64,000 bases of DNA from Chitinophaga hostae. GTDB lineage: Bacteria; Bacteroidota; Bacteroidia; Chitinophagales; Chitinophagaceae. Both the position numbers and the translations under genes were made by a program. The notes below the pieces were generated by a model that saw only the letters and a list, made by a program, of their open reading frames with translations, did not search any database and was not told where the DNA came from. Shown here piece after piece: positions 52,170-61,118 of this stretch (within the stretch, counting starts at the first letter, position 1; each line of letters begins with the position of its first letter). Location of the stretch: contig NZ_JAGTXB010000008.1 of assembly GCF_018224885.1 (NCBI RefSeq), forward strand, positions 62,001 through 126,000, in the 5' to 3' direction.

Positions 52170-53552
52170 TTAATAGCCGGGGGTTTGTTTAATGAGCCCC
52201 CTTGTAATATCAATTTCGTGTTGCGGTACAGGCATTGCATAGCGGTTAGCCGGCAATTCCGGGTTAGGCGCCGTGTTGGCGCGGATGGCATCAAAACGGG
52301 CAAACCCTTCAAAAGCCAGCTCCCATTTACGTTCCTGGCGTATCCTGGCGATGAGGGCTGCCGGTGTGGGGAAGTCGGCTGCTACATATGTATGCGGCAC
52401 CCCGCTTTTCGTATAGGCGCGTGCGTATACCTGGTTCAGCAGATCAATGGAAGTGCTGTTCACACCTTTGGTCTGAGCCAGTGCTTCTGCGGCGGTAAGC
52501 ATTACTTCCGGTAAACGGATCAGCGGCACATTGTCGCGGATATTCATGTCGGTAAACTTACGTATCACTGTCTTCCCACTCAGCAGGAGGCTATCCTTCC
52601 GCTCGTCGCCGGGGGCATAGCTGTTCAGAAATGCGGGTAACGGGTTATTGAATCCATATGCGTAGTAAATACCGTTGTTGTCATTTAATTTGGAACTCTT
52701 GTTAAAACTTTCCGGCAGGGCAAACAATATTTCGCTGCTCAGCTGGTAGCTGCCCTGGCTGGCGGAATTATCGGGCCACAGGCTCCAGAAGTTGGGCTGC
52801 AAATGGTATACATTCCCGCTCATGGCTGCCTGCGCATAGGCAGCTGTTTTATCGTATGCCTGTTTATACAAACATATTCTTGCTGCCAATGCATTAGCGG
52901 CTCCTTTTGTTGCCCTGCTGCCCTGGTTCAATACATTACCGCGGGATACGGGCAAATCAGGGATAGCGGCATCGAGGTCATTCAGCATTTGCGTGTATAC
53001 TTCGTCGTTAGTAGCGCGCGGCAGGTCCTGTGAACCGTCGTATCCATCAAAAGCACTGAGTCTTAGCGGCACGCCCATATTCCCACCTTTACCCTGCAGT
53101 GCGCCATCACCGTAAATGCGCAGCAACACCATGTAGCAATAGGCGCGGATAAACCTTGCCTCCGCGATAAAGCCCGCCTGCTTGCTTTTATCGAATGCGG
53201 CATACTTTGACAGCCGGGAAATGATAACGTTGCACTGGTTAATAGTAATGTATGGCTGCGACCAGAGTGTGGCATACTGATCATCGCGCGGATCGATACT
53301 ACCTTTGACCAGGTTTTTATCAAATGTATCGGCAATGCCGGCGGTGATATCTCCCAAAAGATAACTATTGCCTGCTACTGCATCCATCATTTTGAGATAG
53401 GTACTTGCCAGGTAGCTTTCCGTTGTTTGCTCATTTTTCAGCAGCTCCGCCTCCACCATGGTACCTTCCGGCTTCAGGTCCAGTTGCTTGCTGCAGGCGC
53501 AAAGCGCCAGCAGCAATGTAAACAGGCTTATATGGTATCTGTATTTTTTCAT
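52170..53552 (-). CDS. SusD/RagB-like lipoprotein (second locus)
   Basis: 460 residues; lipobox LALCAC (Cys near residue 20). SusD features are KQLDLKPEGTMVEAELLKNE at the start, AEARFIRAYCYMVLLRIYGD and RQERKWELAFEGFARFDAIR near the C-terminus. It is the lid partner of the SusC gene 20 bp upstream. No glycosidase is linked, so the ligand may be a peptide or glycopeptide rather than a polysaccharide. Confidence 0.95.
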   Translation of the reverse strand: MKKYRYHISLFTLLLALCACSKQLDLKPEGTMVEAELLKNEQTTESYLASTYLKMMDAVAGNSYLLGDITAGIADTFDKNLVKGSIDPRDDQYATLWSQPYITINQCNVIISRLSKYAAFDKSKQAGFIAEARFIRAYCYMVLLRIYGDGALQGKGGNMGVPLRLSAFDGYDGSQDLPRATNDEVYTQMLNDLDAAIPDLPVSRGNVLNQGSRATKGAANALAARICLYKQAYDKTAAYAQAAMSGNVYHLQPNFWSLWPDNSASQGSYQLSSEILFALPESFNKSSKLNDNNGIYYAYGFNNPLPAFLNSYAPGDERKDSLLLSGKTVIRKFTDMNIRDNVPLIRLPEVMLTAAEALAQTKGVNSTSIDLLNQVYARAYTKSGVPHTYVAADFPTPAALIARIRQERKWELAFEGFARFDAIRANTAPNPELPANRYAMPVPQHEIDITRGLIKQTPGY

Positions 53553-53572
53553 GTCCCGCTCAGTTTATATTG

Positions 53573-56500
53573 TTAGAAAGATGCTTTTATACCCACTCTC
53601 CAGGTACGGGGAGCAGGCATCGTGAGTTCATCAAATCCCATGTTCAGGGCAGAAGAACCATATGCGCTCACTTCAGGATCCAGTCCGGAATATTTGGTGA
53701 GGATAAACAGGTTGTTTGCTTCTGCGTATAATTTCAATGCGGTAAATATTTTCATGCCTTTCAGCTGGTTGCTGTTGAAGTTATAGCCCAACAGGAGACT
53801 GCGTAATTTCACAAAAGAGGCATCTTCGAGAAACCTTGAATTTTTCCGGTCCAGCGTATAGTCGTACGAGGTACCAAAGCCTGCCAACGCATAATTGGAG
53901 CCATTGATCAGCGCAGGAATGGCTGTTTTCTGACCCGGAGTTTTCCAGTAATTCAGCAGATCGGCCGACAGGTTGTACACATTAGCGGAAGAGTAAGAAC
54001 TTCCAAGATAGCTGTACATAGCCGCTTTGGCGCCATTATATATTTTATTACCGGCAGAAAAAGAGCAAAAGCAGTTCAGTTCAAACCCTTTATAGGTAAA
54101 GGTATTACCAAAACCACCGAACACCACAGGCATGGCATCTCCCATATATTTACGCTGGGTATAAGGCGCATCGGGATATTGTTTCTGAATAGGCACTTCA
54201 GATATTTTACCGCTGTTGTCCGCCCATTGCGGCTGGCCATTGGCAGCGTTTACGCCACTCCAGTCATATAAATAAAAAGCGGTAGCAGAATGTCCTATGC
54301 GCCAGAAACGGCCGCCGGATATTTCATTTTCTGCCGCCAGCTGTTCTTCATCGATCTGGTGCAGGCGGGTAACAGTATTGCGGTTACCGGAAATATTGAA
54401 GTTGGTAGTCCAGCTGAAATTTTTTGCGGTAACGTTCAGACTGGTGAGACTAAACTCGATCCCTTTGTTGGTAAGATCCGCGCGGTTTTGCTGCTGCAGG
54501 TCAAAGCCCATAAAATAAGGCAGTGCCGACTGCAGGATGGCATTGGAGGTTTGCCGGCGGTAATAATCAATGGAACCTCTCAGGCGTCCCTGCCATAGGC
54601 TATAGTCTGCGCCTACGTTCCAGGTGGTGGTCCGTTCCCATTGCAGGTTGGGGTTGGCTGGTTGTTTGTTGTCGATCGCAGATACATTACCATAGGTGGC
54701 GCCGTAAACGTTCACCACGTATTGCCCCTGGTTACCATAGTACCCATTGCCGCCGTCGTTACCGGTAAACCCTACGCTGGCGCGGATTTTCAGTTGCTCA
54801 ATAGCTTTGGATCCTTTCAGAAAACCTTCTTCACTGGGCACCCAACCGAGTGCGAAGGAAGGAAAACCTACATAGCGGTGATTGGCAGAAAACCGGGAAG
54901 ATCCGTCGAGGCGATACGTAGCACCTGCCATATATTTATGTTTGTATTCGTAGTTCAGCCTGCTCAGGAACGACACCTGTGCCCATTGTTGTTGCAATGA
55001 GTTCTGCACTCTTTTGTTGTTGGCAGTAACGATGCTCAGCATATCATCGTTCAGAAAACCGGTACCGGTTACGCTGTTGGTATTCTCTACTGATTTCTCA
55101 AAACTTTGTCCCAGCATGGCGCTTACCGCGTGTCCGTTCCCGATAACCCTATTGATATCGAGCCGGTTGTTGACTACCCATTTACGTAACTGTTGCTGGG
55201 TTTCTGTAGCAGAGCCGCCTATGGTTTTGGGGCGGTCAATGATACGGCTGTAGGCGCGGGAACTGATCCAATCGATCCCTACATCGGAATGCAGGCTTAA
55301 CCATGGCAGCAGCTTAAGGTCGGCAAAAACGTTACCCAGCACCAGGTTATCGGTATTATAATTTTTACCTGAGCGGGCCTCACCTACCGGGTTGGAAACA
55401 TCTTCCGGGCCCGTTGGGTTGTTACCAAATAACCAGTTGTAACGGGTACCGGTGCTGTCGAAAACGGTGATATTGGGCGCTTTCTGCACAGCGGATCGGT
55501 ATACATTCTGTGCGCTCAGGGAGTTGTTTACGGTTTGATTCAACGTCATGCTCACACCCACCTTCAGGGATTTGCTCATCTGGTTGTCGAAGTTTACGCG
55601 GCCCTGGTAGCGGGTAAGATCGTTATTGATGATATAGGACTGTTCCTTGTTGTATCCCAGGCTTACATAATAGTTCGACTTTTCTGTACCGCCGCTCATG
55701 GATATCACCGCATTGGCGCCATAGGCGTTGCGTACTACTTCGTCGAGCCAGTTGGTATTTACGCCTTTGGGGAATTTATAGTTAAAGGGAATATACCAGC
55801 TGCCGGAGGTAGCTTTGCCGATAGAATCCTTCTGCCTGAAAAGTTCAGTATAAAAATCAGCGTACTGTTCCCCTGACATCACAGCGGGTACTGCTCTCGG
55901 TTTGCTCAGAGAGCTACTCACCTGAACGTCTACACGCATTTTTCCTTTTGCGCCTTTTTTAGTGGTGATCAGGATAACGCCCGCTGAGCCCCGGGAACCA
56001 TAGATGGCAGTAGAATAAGCATCCTTCAGCACTTCCACGGATTCAATATCATCGGGATTCAGAGTGGCCAGCGGATTTTTTTCGAAGGTGGTAGGCTGGC
56101 GGTATTCGTTGACTACCTGGTTACCGCCAAAGGAAAATCCCGGGCTGCCGCCTTTGTTATAATCTACCGTGTTCAGATTTGGATCGATGCCATAGATGGG
56201 TACGCCATCCACTACAATCAATGGGGAGTTACCGTTGGCATTTAGGGTGCTGATACCACGGATGGTGATATTGGAAGCTGCGCCGGGCACGCCGCTGGAG
56301 GGAGCGATGAAAACACCGGGGAGTTTGCCGATCATGGCCTGGTCGATAGTAAGCGGCGACTGCCCCGGTTCATCGGTGGGACTATAGGTGGCTACCGCGC
56401 CGAGCAGACTGCGTCTTTCCTGCACGCCATAGCCAATCACTACGGCTTCGGTCAAACGGGATGGCGCTATAAACAGGCTGACGGCCTGTTGTGTAACCGC

Positions 56501-57103
56501 ATCGGACAGCACTTTCACCGTGGATACTTCTGCCTTATTAAAGCCGATAGAGCTGAAAGTAAGCTGATAGGTACCTGCAGGCAACGTGATTTCGAAGGCG
56601 CCATTTTCGTTGGTGATGGCATAATATTTTGTTCCGGTAACTTTTACGGTAACACCTGGTACCGGCGGCCCATTGTCGCCTTCTGTCACCTTTCCTTTTA
56701 TTTTACCAGGTCCGGTTGGTTGCAGGTGTGCCAGGGGTTGCGAGGCTTGTTTGATGATCAGCAATACCCCATTTTTTTCTACATACTTCAACGGCGTATT
56801 TTCCAGCAAGGCATCTAAAACCTTGTCCAGCCGTTCGTTTACAAATTTTAATTTCTTTACCTGGTAGCGTACCAGTTCCTGGTTATCATAACCAAAGGAA
56901 AGGTGGTAGCCGGATTCCAGTTTTTTGACGCAGGAAGCGAGGGATTCGTTTTCAAATTTTTCTGTGACCCTTACCTGCTGTAATAGCTGGCTATAGCCCT
57001 TACTGGCATACAGGAGGGTGATACCTCCCAGTATAAAAACAGTGACCATTACGCTCCATCTCATAAAACCCTGTATAAAAGTTAGCGTAAGCAATTTTTG
57101 CAT
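53573..57103 (-). CDS. SusC-like TonB-dependent receptor with STN signalling domain
   Basis: 1176 residues. After the signal sequence an STN domain (about 45-115; FENESLASCVKKLESGYHLS, VLDALLENTPLKYVEKNGVL) precedes the carboxypeptidase-like domain (KIKGKVTEGDNGPPVPGVTV). The plug (EAVVIGYGVQERRSLLGAVA, EVLKDAYSTAIYGSRGSAGV) and the barrel follow. The STN domain is the part that signals to FecR-type anti-sigma factors; a FecR and an ECF sigma gene lie just upstream. The receptor should thus both import a ligand and report its presence. The 309-bp leader contains palindrome A4. Confidence 0.96.
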   Translation of the reverse strand: MQKLLTLTFIQGFMRWSVMVTVFILGGITLLYASKGYSQLLQQVRVTEKFENESLASCVKKLESGYHLSFGYDNQELVRYQVKKLKFVNERLDKVLDALLENTPLKYVEKNGVLLIIKQASQPLAHLQPTGPGKIKGKVTEGDNGPPVPGVTVKVTGTKYYAITNENGAFEITLPAGTYQLTFSSIGFNKAEVSTVKVLSDAVTQQAVSLFIAPSRLTEAVVIGYGVQERRSLLGAVATYSPTDEPGQSPLTIDQAMIGKLPGVFIAPSSGVPGAASNITIRGISTLNANGNSPLIVVDGVPIYGIDPNLNTVDYNKGGSPGFSFGGNQVVNEYRQPTTFEKNPLATLNPDDIESVEVLKDAYSTAIYGSRGSAGVILITTKKGAKGKMRVDVQVSSSLSKPRAVPAVMSGEQYADFYTELFRQKDSIGKATSGSWYIPFNYKFPKGVNTNWLDEVVRNAYGANAVISMSGGTEKSNYYVSLGYNKEQSYIINNDLTRYQGRVNFDNQMSKSLKVGVSMTLNQTVNNSLSAQNVYRSAVQKAPNITVFDSTGTRYNWLFGNNPTGPEDVSNPVGEARSGKNYNTDNLVLGNVFADLKLLPWLSLHSDVGIDWISSRAYSRIIDRPKTIGGSATETQQQLRKWVVNNRLDINRVIGNGHAVSAMLGQSFEKSVENTNSVTGTGFLNDDMLSIVTANNKRVQNSLQQQWAQVSFLSRLNYEYKHKYMAGATYRLDGSSRFSANHRYVGFPSFALGWVPSEEGFLKGSKAIEQLKIRASVGFTGNDGGNGYYGNQGQYVVNVYGATYGNVSAIDNKQPANPNLQWERTTTWNVGADYSLWQGRLRGSIDYYRRQTSNAILQSALPYFMGFDLQQQNRADLTNKGIEFSLTSLNVTAKNFSWTTNFNISGNRNTVTRLHQIDEEQLAAENEISGGRFWRIGHSATAFYLYDWSGVNAANGQPQWADNSGKISEVPIQKQYPDAPYTQRKYMGDAMPVVFGGFGNTFTYKGFELNCFCSFSAGNKIYNGAKAAMYSYLGSSYSSANVYNLSADLLNYWKTPGQKTAIPALINGSNYALAGFGTSYDYTLDRKNSRFLEDASFVKLRSLLLGYNFNSNQLKGMKIFTALKLYAEANNLFILTKYSGLDPEVSAYGSSALNMGFDELTMPAPRTWRVGIKASF

Positions 57104-57412
57104 ATATTTGGTTGATTTTAGTGTTAACTAAATGCATATGACAGTCATCAAGCGTGGCCTCCAAGCACTGCCTGACTGTTGTATAACTATTTAAACCGTG
57201 TCTGCTCCAACAGAGGCGGTTTTTTAGCTTTTAGCCGTTAGCTTTTAGCTTTTAGTAAATGCGGCGGGAATAATTATATCTTAATCTTCGCGGCATTCAC
57301 TAAAAGCTAAAAGCTAATGGCTAACAGCTGTTTCCGCGCATAGTAATAGCGGGGATGGTATTTTGTGCTCCATCCTTACCTGTTTTGGTTGCATCCTCCT
57401 TGTATGCGAATG
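57104..57412. other. Gap between FecR and SusC genes
   Basis: 309 bp. It holds palindrome A4 (57226-57330) and a weaker hairpin with an internal loop (about 57193-57222, AAACCG paired with CGGTTT) followed on the plus strand by T residues. The promoter recognised by the adjacent ECF sigma factor should lie here for the SusC operon, but no TAnnTTTG match was found on the minus strand, in line with a non-housekeeping promoter. Confidence 0.5.
57226..57330. repeat. Family A palindrome A4 between FecR and SusC genes
   Basis: Inverted arms of about 44 bp (57226-57269 and 57286-57330) built from AGCTTTTAGC units with cores GCGGCG and GCGGCA related to GCAGCG of the other copies. It is the only copy in the window between genes of the same direction rather than convergent ones. 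Confidence 0.82.
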
Positions 57413-58381
57413 TTAGTTTTTACGGTGTATAGTAATGTCTTTGTCTTTTATATCATATTGTACGGGATGTATGCTGCTTATCAGATCCAGGACTTCTGTA
57501 ATGGTTAGTTGTTTGCTGCAGCGCAGCGTATATTCGTCCTGTTTCATTTCAGCCGGATTAAAACGGATACGCACTCCGTATTGATTTTCCAGCGTAAGGG
57601 CCAGTTCTGCGAAACCGGCCTGCGAGAGGCTGATCATGCCGCCGGCCCATTCACTGATTTGTTGGTTGCTGACTTTTGATTTCATGTATTGTTGGGCCGA
57701 CCGGCTGAAAGTAAGCTGGTCGTTGGCGCTGAGTACATCCAGTCCTTTTTGTTCATGCAGTACTTTTACCATGCCGGTTTTTACGGTTACCTGTGTTTCA
57801 TCGAGGGTAGCGTAGGCCTTTACATCAAAGGAGGTACCCAATACCTGTACATTGATCTGGCCGGTATGTACTTCAAACGGATGATGTTCATCCTGTTTTA
57901 TGTCAAAGAATGCTTCTCCATCCAATTTTACGGTGCGTACGTCGCTGAATTCCTGCGGGTATTCCATGGTGGCGCCGGCATTGAGCCAAACGCGGGAACT
58001 GTCCGGCAACAGCAGTTCTTTTTGTTGCCCGGTACCAACCTGCACCAGGATCATTTTATGCCGCGGTTGCCAGTTGTTAAGGAACCACCACCCGCATATC
58101 CCTGCTACTCCTGCCAAAACGGCCGCGGCGATCTGCCAGCCGTAGCGCATCCTCACCACGGGGACATGCACCGGTGGTTCCAGCTGTGCATGGATATGTT
58201 GTAACATACCTGTTTTCAGCTGTTGCTTATGGGCTTCGTCCCGGAATGTATGCATGGGCAGCGCGGGCTGGTTGTCGTACCAGTCCTGCAGCCATTGCAG
58301 CTCTTGTGGAGTACAGGTTCCGGTTTCAAGCCTTTGGAGGATCTGCGCTATTTTTTCTTGAGCATCCACGCTTTTAACCAT
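57413..58381 (-). CDS. FecR-family anti-sigma factor
   Basis: 322 residues from the ATG at 58381 (MVKSVDAQEKIAQ); a GTG at 58399 is less likely. A cytoplasmic sigma-binding helical part (to about 80) is followed by one membrane span (about 84-103; IAAAVLAGVAGICGWWFL). The periplasmic FecR domain (about 115-215) has VGTGQQKELLLPDSSRVWLN and GEAFFDIKQDEHHPFEVHTG. A C-terminal STN-like domain (EYTLRCSKQLTITEVLDLIS) completes it. It would hold the ECF sigma factor encoded 58 bp upstream until the STN-bearing SusC signals. Confidence 0.95.
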   Translation of the reverse strand: MVKSVDAQEKIAQILQRLETGTCTPQELQWLQDWYDNQPALPMHTFRDEAHKQQLKTGMLQHIHAQLEPPVHVPVVRMRYGWQIAAAVLAGVAGICGWWFLNNWQPRHKMILVQVGTGQQKELLLPDSSRVWLNAGATMEYPQEFSDVRTVKLDGEAFFDIKQDEHHPFEVHTGQINVQVLGTSFDVKAYATLDETQVTVKTGMVKVLHEQKGLDVLSANDQLTFSRSAQQYMKSKVSNQQISEWAGGMISLSQAGFAELALTLENQYGVRIRFNPAEMKQDEYTLRCSKQLTITEVLDLISSIHPVQYDIKDKDITIHRKN

Positions 58382-58439
58382 TTGTAGTATTAAAGACACC
58401 CCTGTAAACAGGTGGTACTATATACGGTGAAAAAAAATT

Positions 58440-58985
58440 TTATTTATAGGATTGTAGCTTGTCTTTCAGGCGTTTGAGCGCCGTGGTCAGCTGATTTTTT
58501 ACAGTTTGCGGGGAGATGCCCAACTGGTCCGCTGTTTCCTGCACCGATAATCCGTCACGCCGGCTCATGAGATAAACTTCCCTCATTTTTTCCGGCATAT
58601 CCGCGATAGTGGCGGAGATCAGCCCCTGTATTTCTGTCAAAAAAAGATGATCATCTGCCGAAGGCAAAACAGGTATGGGAAAATCAGCAAAAATATCAAG
58701 ATGTTTCTGGTAGTTGTGGTGATGACGGAGATAATTAAGCACGCGGTATTTGAGCGAAATAAAAAGGTAAGCATCCAGCTGCTGGCGGATGACAATGTCC
58801 TTTCTTTTATGCCAAAGGGCTACGAACACTTCCTGTAAACAATCTTTTGCGTCCGCATCATTCTGCAGCCTGGCGTATGCCGCGATGTATAATTTCTCCC
58901 AGTAACGGTGATACAATTCATCGAAAGCGGCTTTGTCATCCAGTAGCTGCATACGTTCCAGCAGCGCGGTATCCGACAAGTGCAT
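58440..58985 (-). CDS. ECF RNA polymerase sigma factor (FecI-like)
   Basis: 181 residues from the ATG at 58985. Region 2: FDELYHRYWEKLYIAAYARL, DAKDCLQEVFVALWHKRKDI. Region 4: MPEKMREVYLMSRRDGLSVQ, ETADQLGISPQTVKNQLTTA. It is complete and typical of the Bacteroidota ECF group linked with FecR and SusC-like receptors. It would direct transcription of the SusC-SusD-TlpA operon once released from FecR. Confidence 0.95.
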   Translation of the reverse strand: MHLSDTALLERMQLLDDKAAFDELYHRYWEKLYIAAYARLQNDADAKDCLQEVFVALWHKRKDIVIRQQLDAYLFISLKYRVLNYLRHHHNYQKHLDIFADFPIPVLPSADDHLFLTEIQGLISATIADMPEKMREVYLMSRRDGLSVQETADQLGISPQTVKNQLTTALKRLKDKLQSYK

Positions 58986-59121
58986 CAATCCCTAAAAGGT
59001 TTAAACGTAAATATATACAAAAGCCATTCAAAAAAACAAACCGTATTTAGCGTTCTGAAAAAAAGGCTACAGGTTGTCTCCAGAATCAGTGACGAGTTTT
59101 GTCTTCCATCAATTCTTTACT

Positions 59122-60120
59122 ATGAAACGATTATTAACCGCCATTCTTATGATGAATGTCTGTGCAGTCAGCGCGCAGTCCGGCCACTATCACGTTACGC
59201 GGACCTTTTCTGTCAGCGGCGACGGCAAATGGGACTATATTGCCCTGAACCCTGTTAACGGGCAGTTGTATGCCGCTCACGGCACGCAGGTAAATATCCT
59301 GGATAAGGTAACCGGCGACAGTACGGGTATTATTCCCAATACCACCGGGGTACACGGGATAGCATTTGCCGAAAAATTCGGGAAGGGCTATACCACCAAC
59401 GGTAAACTGAATACGGCTACTGTATTTGATATCAACACCAACCGCATATCCGGGGAGGTAAAAACGGGTGCAAAACCCGATGCTGTTTTATATGATCCGT
59501 TCTCGGAAAAGATCATTATCTGTAATGCCAACAGCGCGAGCCTTACCGTAGTTGACCCGGGCAGCGACCAGGTAACAGCCACTGTTGCATTGGGAGGCAG
59601 TCCCGAAACGGCAGTAACAGACGGGAAAGGAAATATTTATGTAAACCTGGAAGATAAAAGCGAAGTAGTAAAAGTAGATGCCCGGTCCTTCAGAACGGTA
59701 GCGCACTGGTCGCTGGGAAAAGGGGAAGCGCCAACAGGACTGGCCATAGATGTAACCACGCAGCGCCTGTTTTCGGGTTGCGACAATAAGCTGCTGGTGG
59801 TACTGGACGCGCGCAACGGCAGGATGGTGACTACATTGCCTATTGGTGAAGGATGCGATGGCGTAGCTTTTGACGCCGGCGAAAACACCATTTTTGCTTC
59901 CAATGGAGCAGGTATGCTCTCCGTTATCCGGGAGCTGAGCGCCGACAAATATGTTGCAGCTCCGGCAGTAGCGACCCGCAAGGGCGCCAGAACGCTGGTA
60001 GTGGATCCCCAAACACACCGGATATACCTGCCTGTAGCCGATATATTGCCCGGAGGGCCCCATACCAAAACAGCAGCTGTCGCTCCCGGCACCTTTAAAG
60101 TGCTGGAGGTTAGTAAGTAG
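59122..60120 (+). CDS. YncE-like seven-bladed propeller protein
   Basis: 332 residues from the ATG at 59122 (MKRLLTAILMMNV), giving a signal peptide; an upstream TTG at 59074 is unlikely. Repeated units such as LYAAHGTQVNILDKVTGDST, YDPFSEKIIICNANSASLTV and LVVDPQTHRIYLPVADILPG form a YVTN/YncE-type beta-propeller. Family members are periplasmic and some bind DNA or cofactors, but no specific role can be assigned. It is divergent from the ECF sigma gene, with 136 bp between the two starts. Confidence 0.82.
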   Translation: MKRLLTAILMMNVCAVSAQSGHYHVTRTFSVSGDGKWDYIALNPVNGQLYAAHGTQVNILDKVTGDSTGIIPNTTGVHGIAFAEKFGKGYTTNGKLNTATVFDINTNRISGEVKTGAKPDAVLYDPFSEKIIICNANSASLTVVDPGSDQVTATVALGGSPETAVTDGKGNIYVNLEDKSEVVKVDARSFRTVAHWSLGKGEAPTGLAIDVTTQRLFSGCDNKLLVVLDARNGRMVTTLPIGEGCDGVAFDAGENTIFASNGAGMLSVIRELSADKYVAAPAVATRKGARTLVVDPQTHRIYLPVADILPGGPHTKTAAVAPGTFKVLEVSK

Positions 60121-60137
60121 TTGGTTCAAATTACTTA

Positions 60138-60280
60138 TATTTGAAAAATGTGACTCACTGAACCGTGTAAAAGCCCATTAAAGCGGACTAAACCTCGTGA
60201 TTACTACCAAAAGTGGTTTAGTCCGCCTGCCCAAAATAACCTGCTTTTTCACCAGCTATAGTTCGTTCATTTTTCAAATA
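60138..60280. repeat. Palindrome C upstream of the RsbQ-like gene
   Basis: A 143-bp imperfect palindrome: outer perfect 13-bp arms (60138-60150 with 60268-60280) and inner perfect 12-bp arms (60183-60194 with 60215-60226), with partial complementarity between. It resembles neither family A nor family B. The right end is 9 bp before the RsbQ-like ATG, so it may affect that gene's translation or transcription. Confidence 0.8.
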
Positions 60281-60289
60281 CAATGTTGT

Positions 60290-61090
60290 ATGGATATTAT
60301 TCAGAGAAATAACATTCACGTTGTTGGTAACCAGGAAGCCCTTCAAACCCTTGTTTTTTCTCACGGATTTGGTATAGATCAAACGTCTTTTTCAAAAATT
60401 ATCCCGGCCTTCGAGAAAGACTACCAGGTTGTATTGTTTGACAATGTTGGCGGCGGCAAAGCCGATATGAAAGCGTTTAGCCCTAAACGTTATGAATCCA
60501 TCAGTGGTTATGCAACAGATGTTGCGGATATCATCCAGGCGCTGGATATAAAAAACGTCACTTTTATCGGCCACTCGGTAAGTGGTATAATAGGTATGCT
60601 AACCAGCATTCACTATCCCGGTATGATAGAACGACTGATCCTGCTGGGTTCCAGCCCCCGTTACCTGAACGACTCCAGGGATGGTTATACGGGCGGTTTT
60701 GATAACTATGCACTGACCAGTTTGTTTGAAGCTATGGAAGGTAATTACCATGCGTGGGCGAGCGGGTTTTCAAAGCTGGCCATGCGTAATGAAGACAGAC
60801 CGGAGCTGGCGGCAGCATTTGCCTCTTCTTTACAGGCTATACGTCCGGATGTGGCGATACTGGTAGCCAGGGCCATCTTTTACCTGGATCACCGGAAGGA
60901 TCTTGCCAAGGTAACGATCCCTACACTGGTGATACAAACGGCCAATGATATTGCTGTACCCGAGCAGGTGAGCGAATACCTGGAGGCTAATATTCCCGAC
61001 TGCCGGCGTGTTAAAGTACAAACAGAGGGGCATTTTCCGCATATTTCAGCGCCACAGGAAGTAATTGCCGCCATACAGTCGTTCCTGTGA
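60290..61090 (+). CDS. RsbQ-like alpha/beta hydrolase
   Basis: 266 residues from the ATG at 60290 (MDIIQRNNIHVVGN), matching the length of Bacillus RsbQ. HGFGIDQTSFSKIIPAFEKD, VVLFDNVGGGKADM and FIGHSVSGIIGMLTSI (Ser nucleophile about residue 95) match RsbQ closely, as does LLGSSPRYLND. The Asp is in QTANDIAVP and the His in TEGHFPHIS. RsbQ is a positive regulator that works with a PAS-domain phosphatase (RsbP) and is a relative of the plant receptors KAI2 and D14. The next gene, 28 bp downstream, also has a PAS-like domain, so the pair is probably a small-molecule signalling unit. Confidence 0.9.
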   Translation: MDIIQRNNIHVVGNQEALQTLVFSHGFGIDQTSFSKIIPAFEKDYQVVLFDNVGGGKADMKAFSPKRYESISGYATDVADIIQALDIKNVTFIGHSVSGIIGMLTSIHYPGMIERLILLGSSPRYLNDSRDGYTGGFDNYALTSLFEAMEGNYHAWASGFSKLAMRNEDRPELAAAFASSLQAIRPDVAILVARAIFYLDHRKDLAKVTIPTLVIQTANDIAVPEQVSEYLEANIPDCRRVKVQTEGHFPHISAPQEVIAAIQSFL

Positions 61091-61118
61091 TTATTTAATT
61101 TTTTCAATTGTATATACT

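Noticed and set aside
36000..57103. Recent duplication of the two SusC/SusD loci
   Set aside because: The two SusC proteins differ in length, in the STN domain and in most of the sequence, and are controlled differently; they are distant family members.
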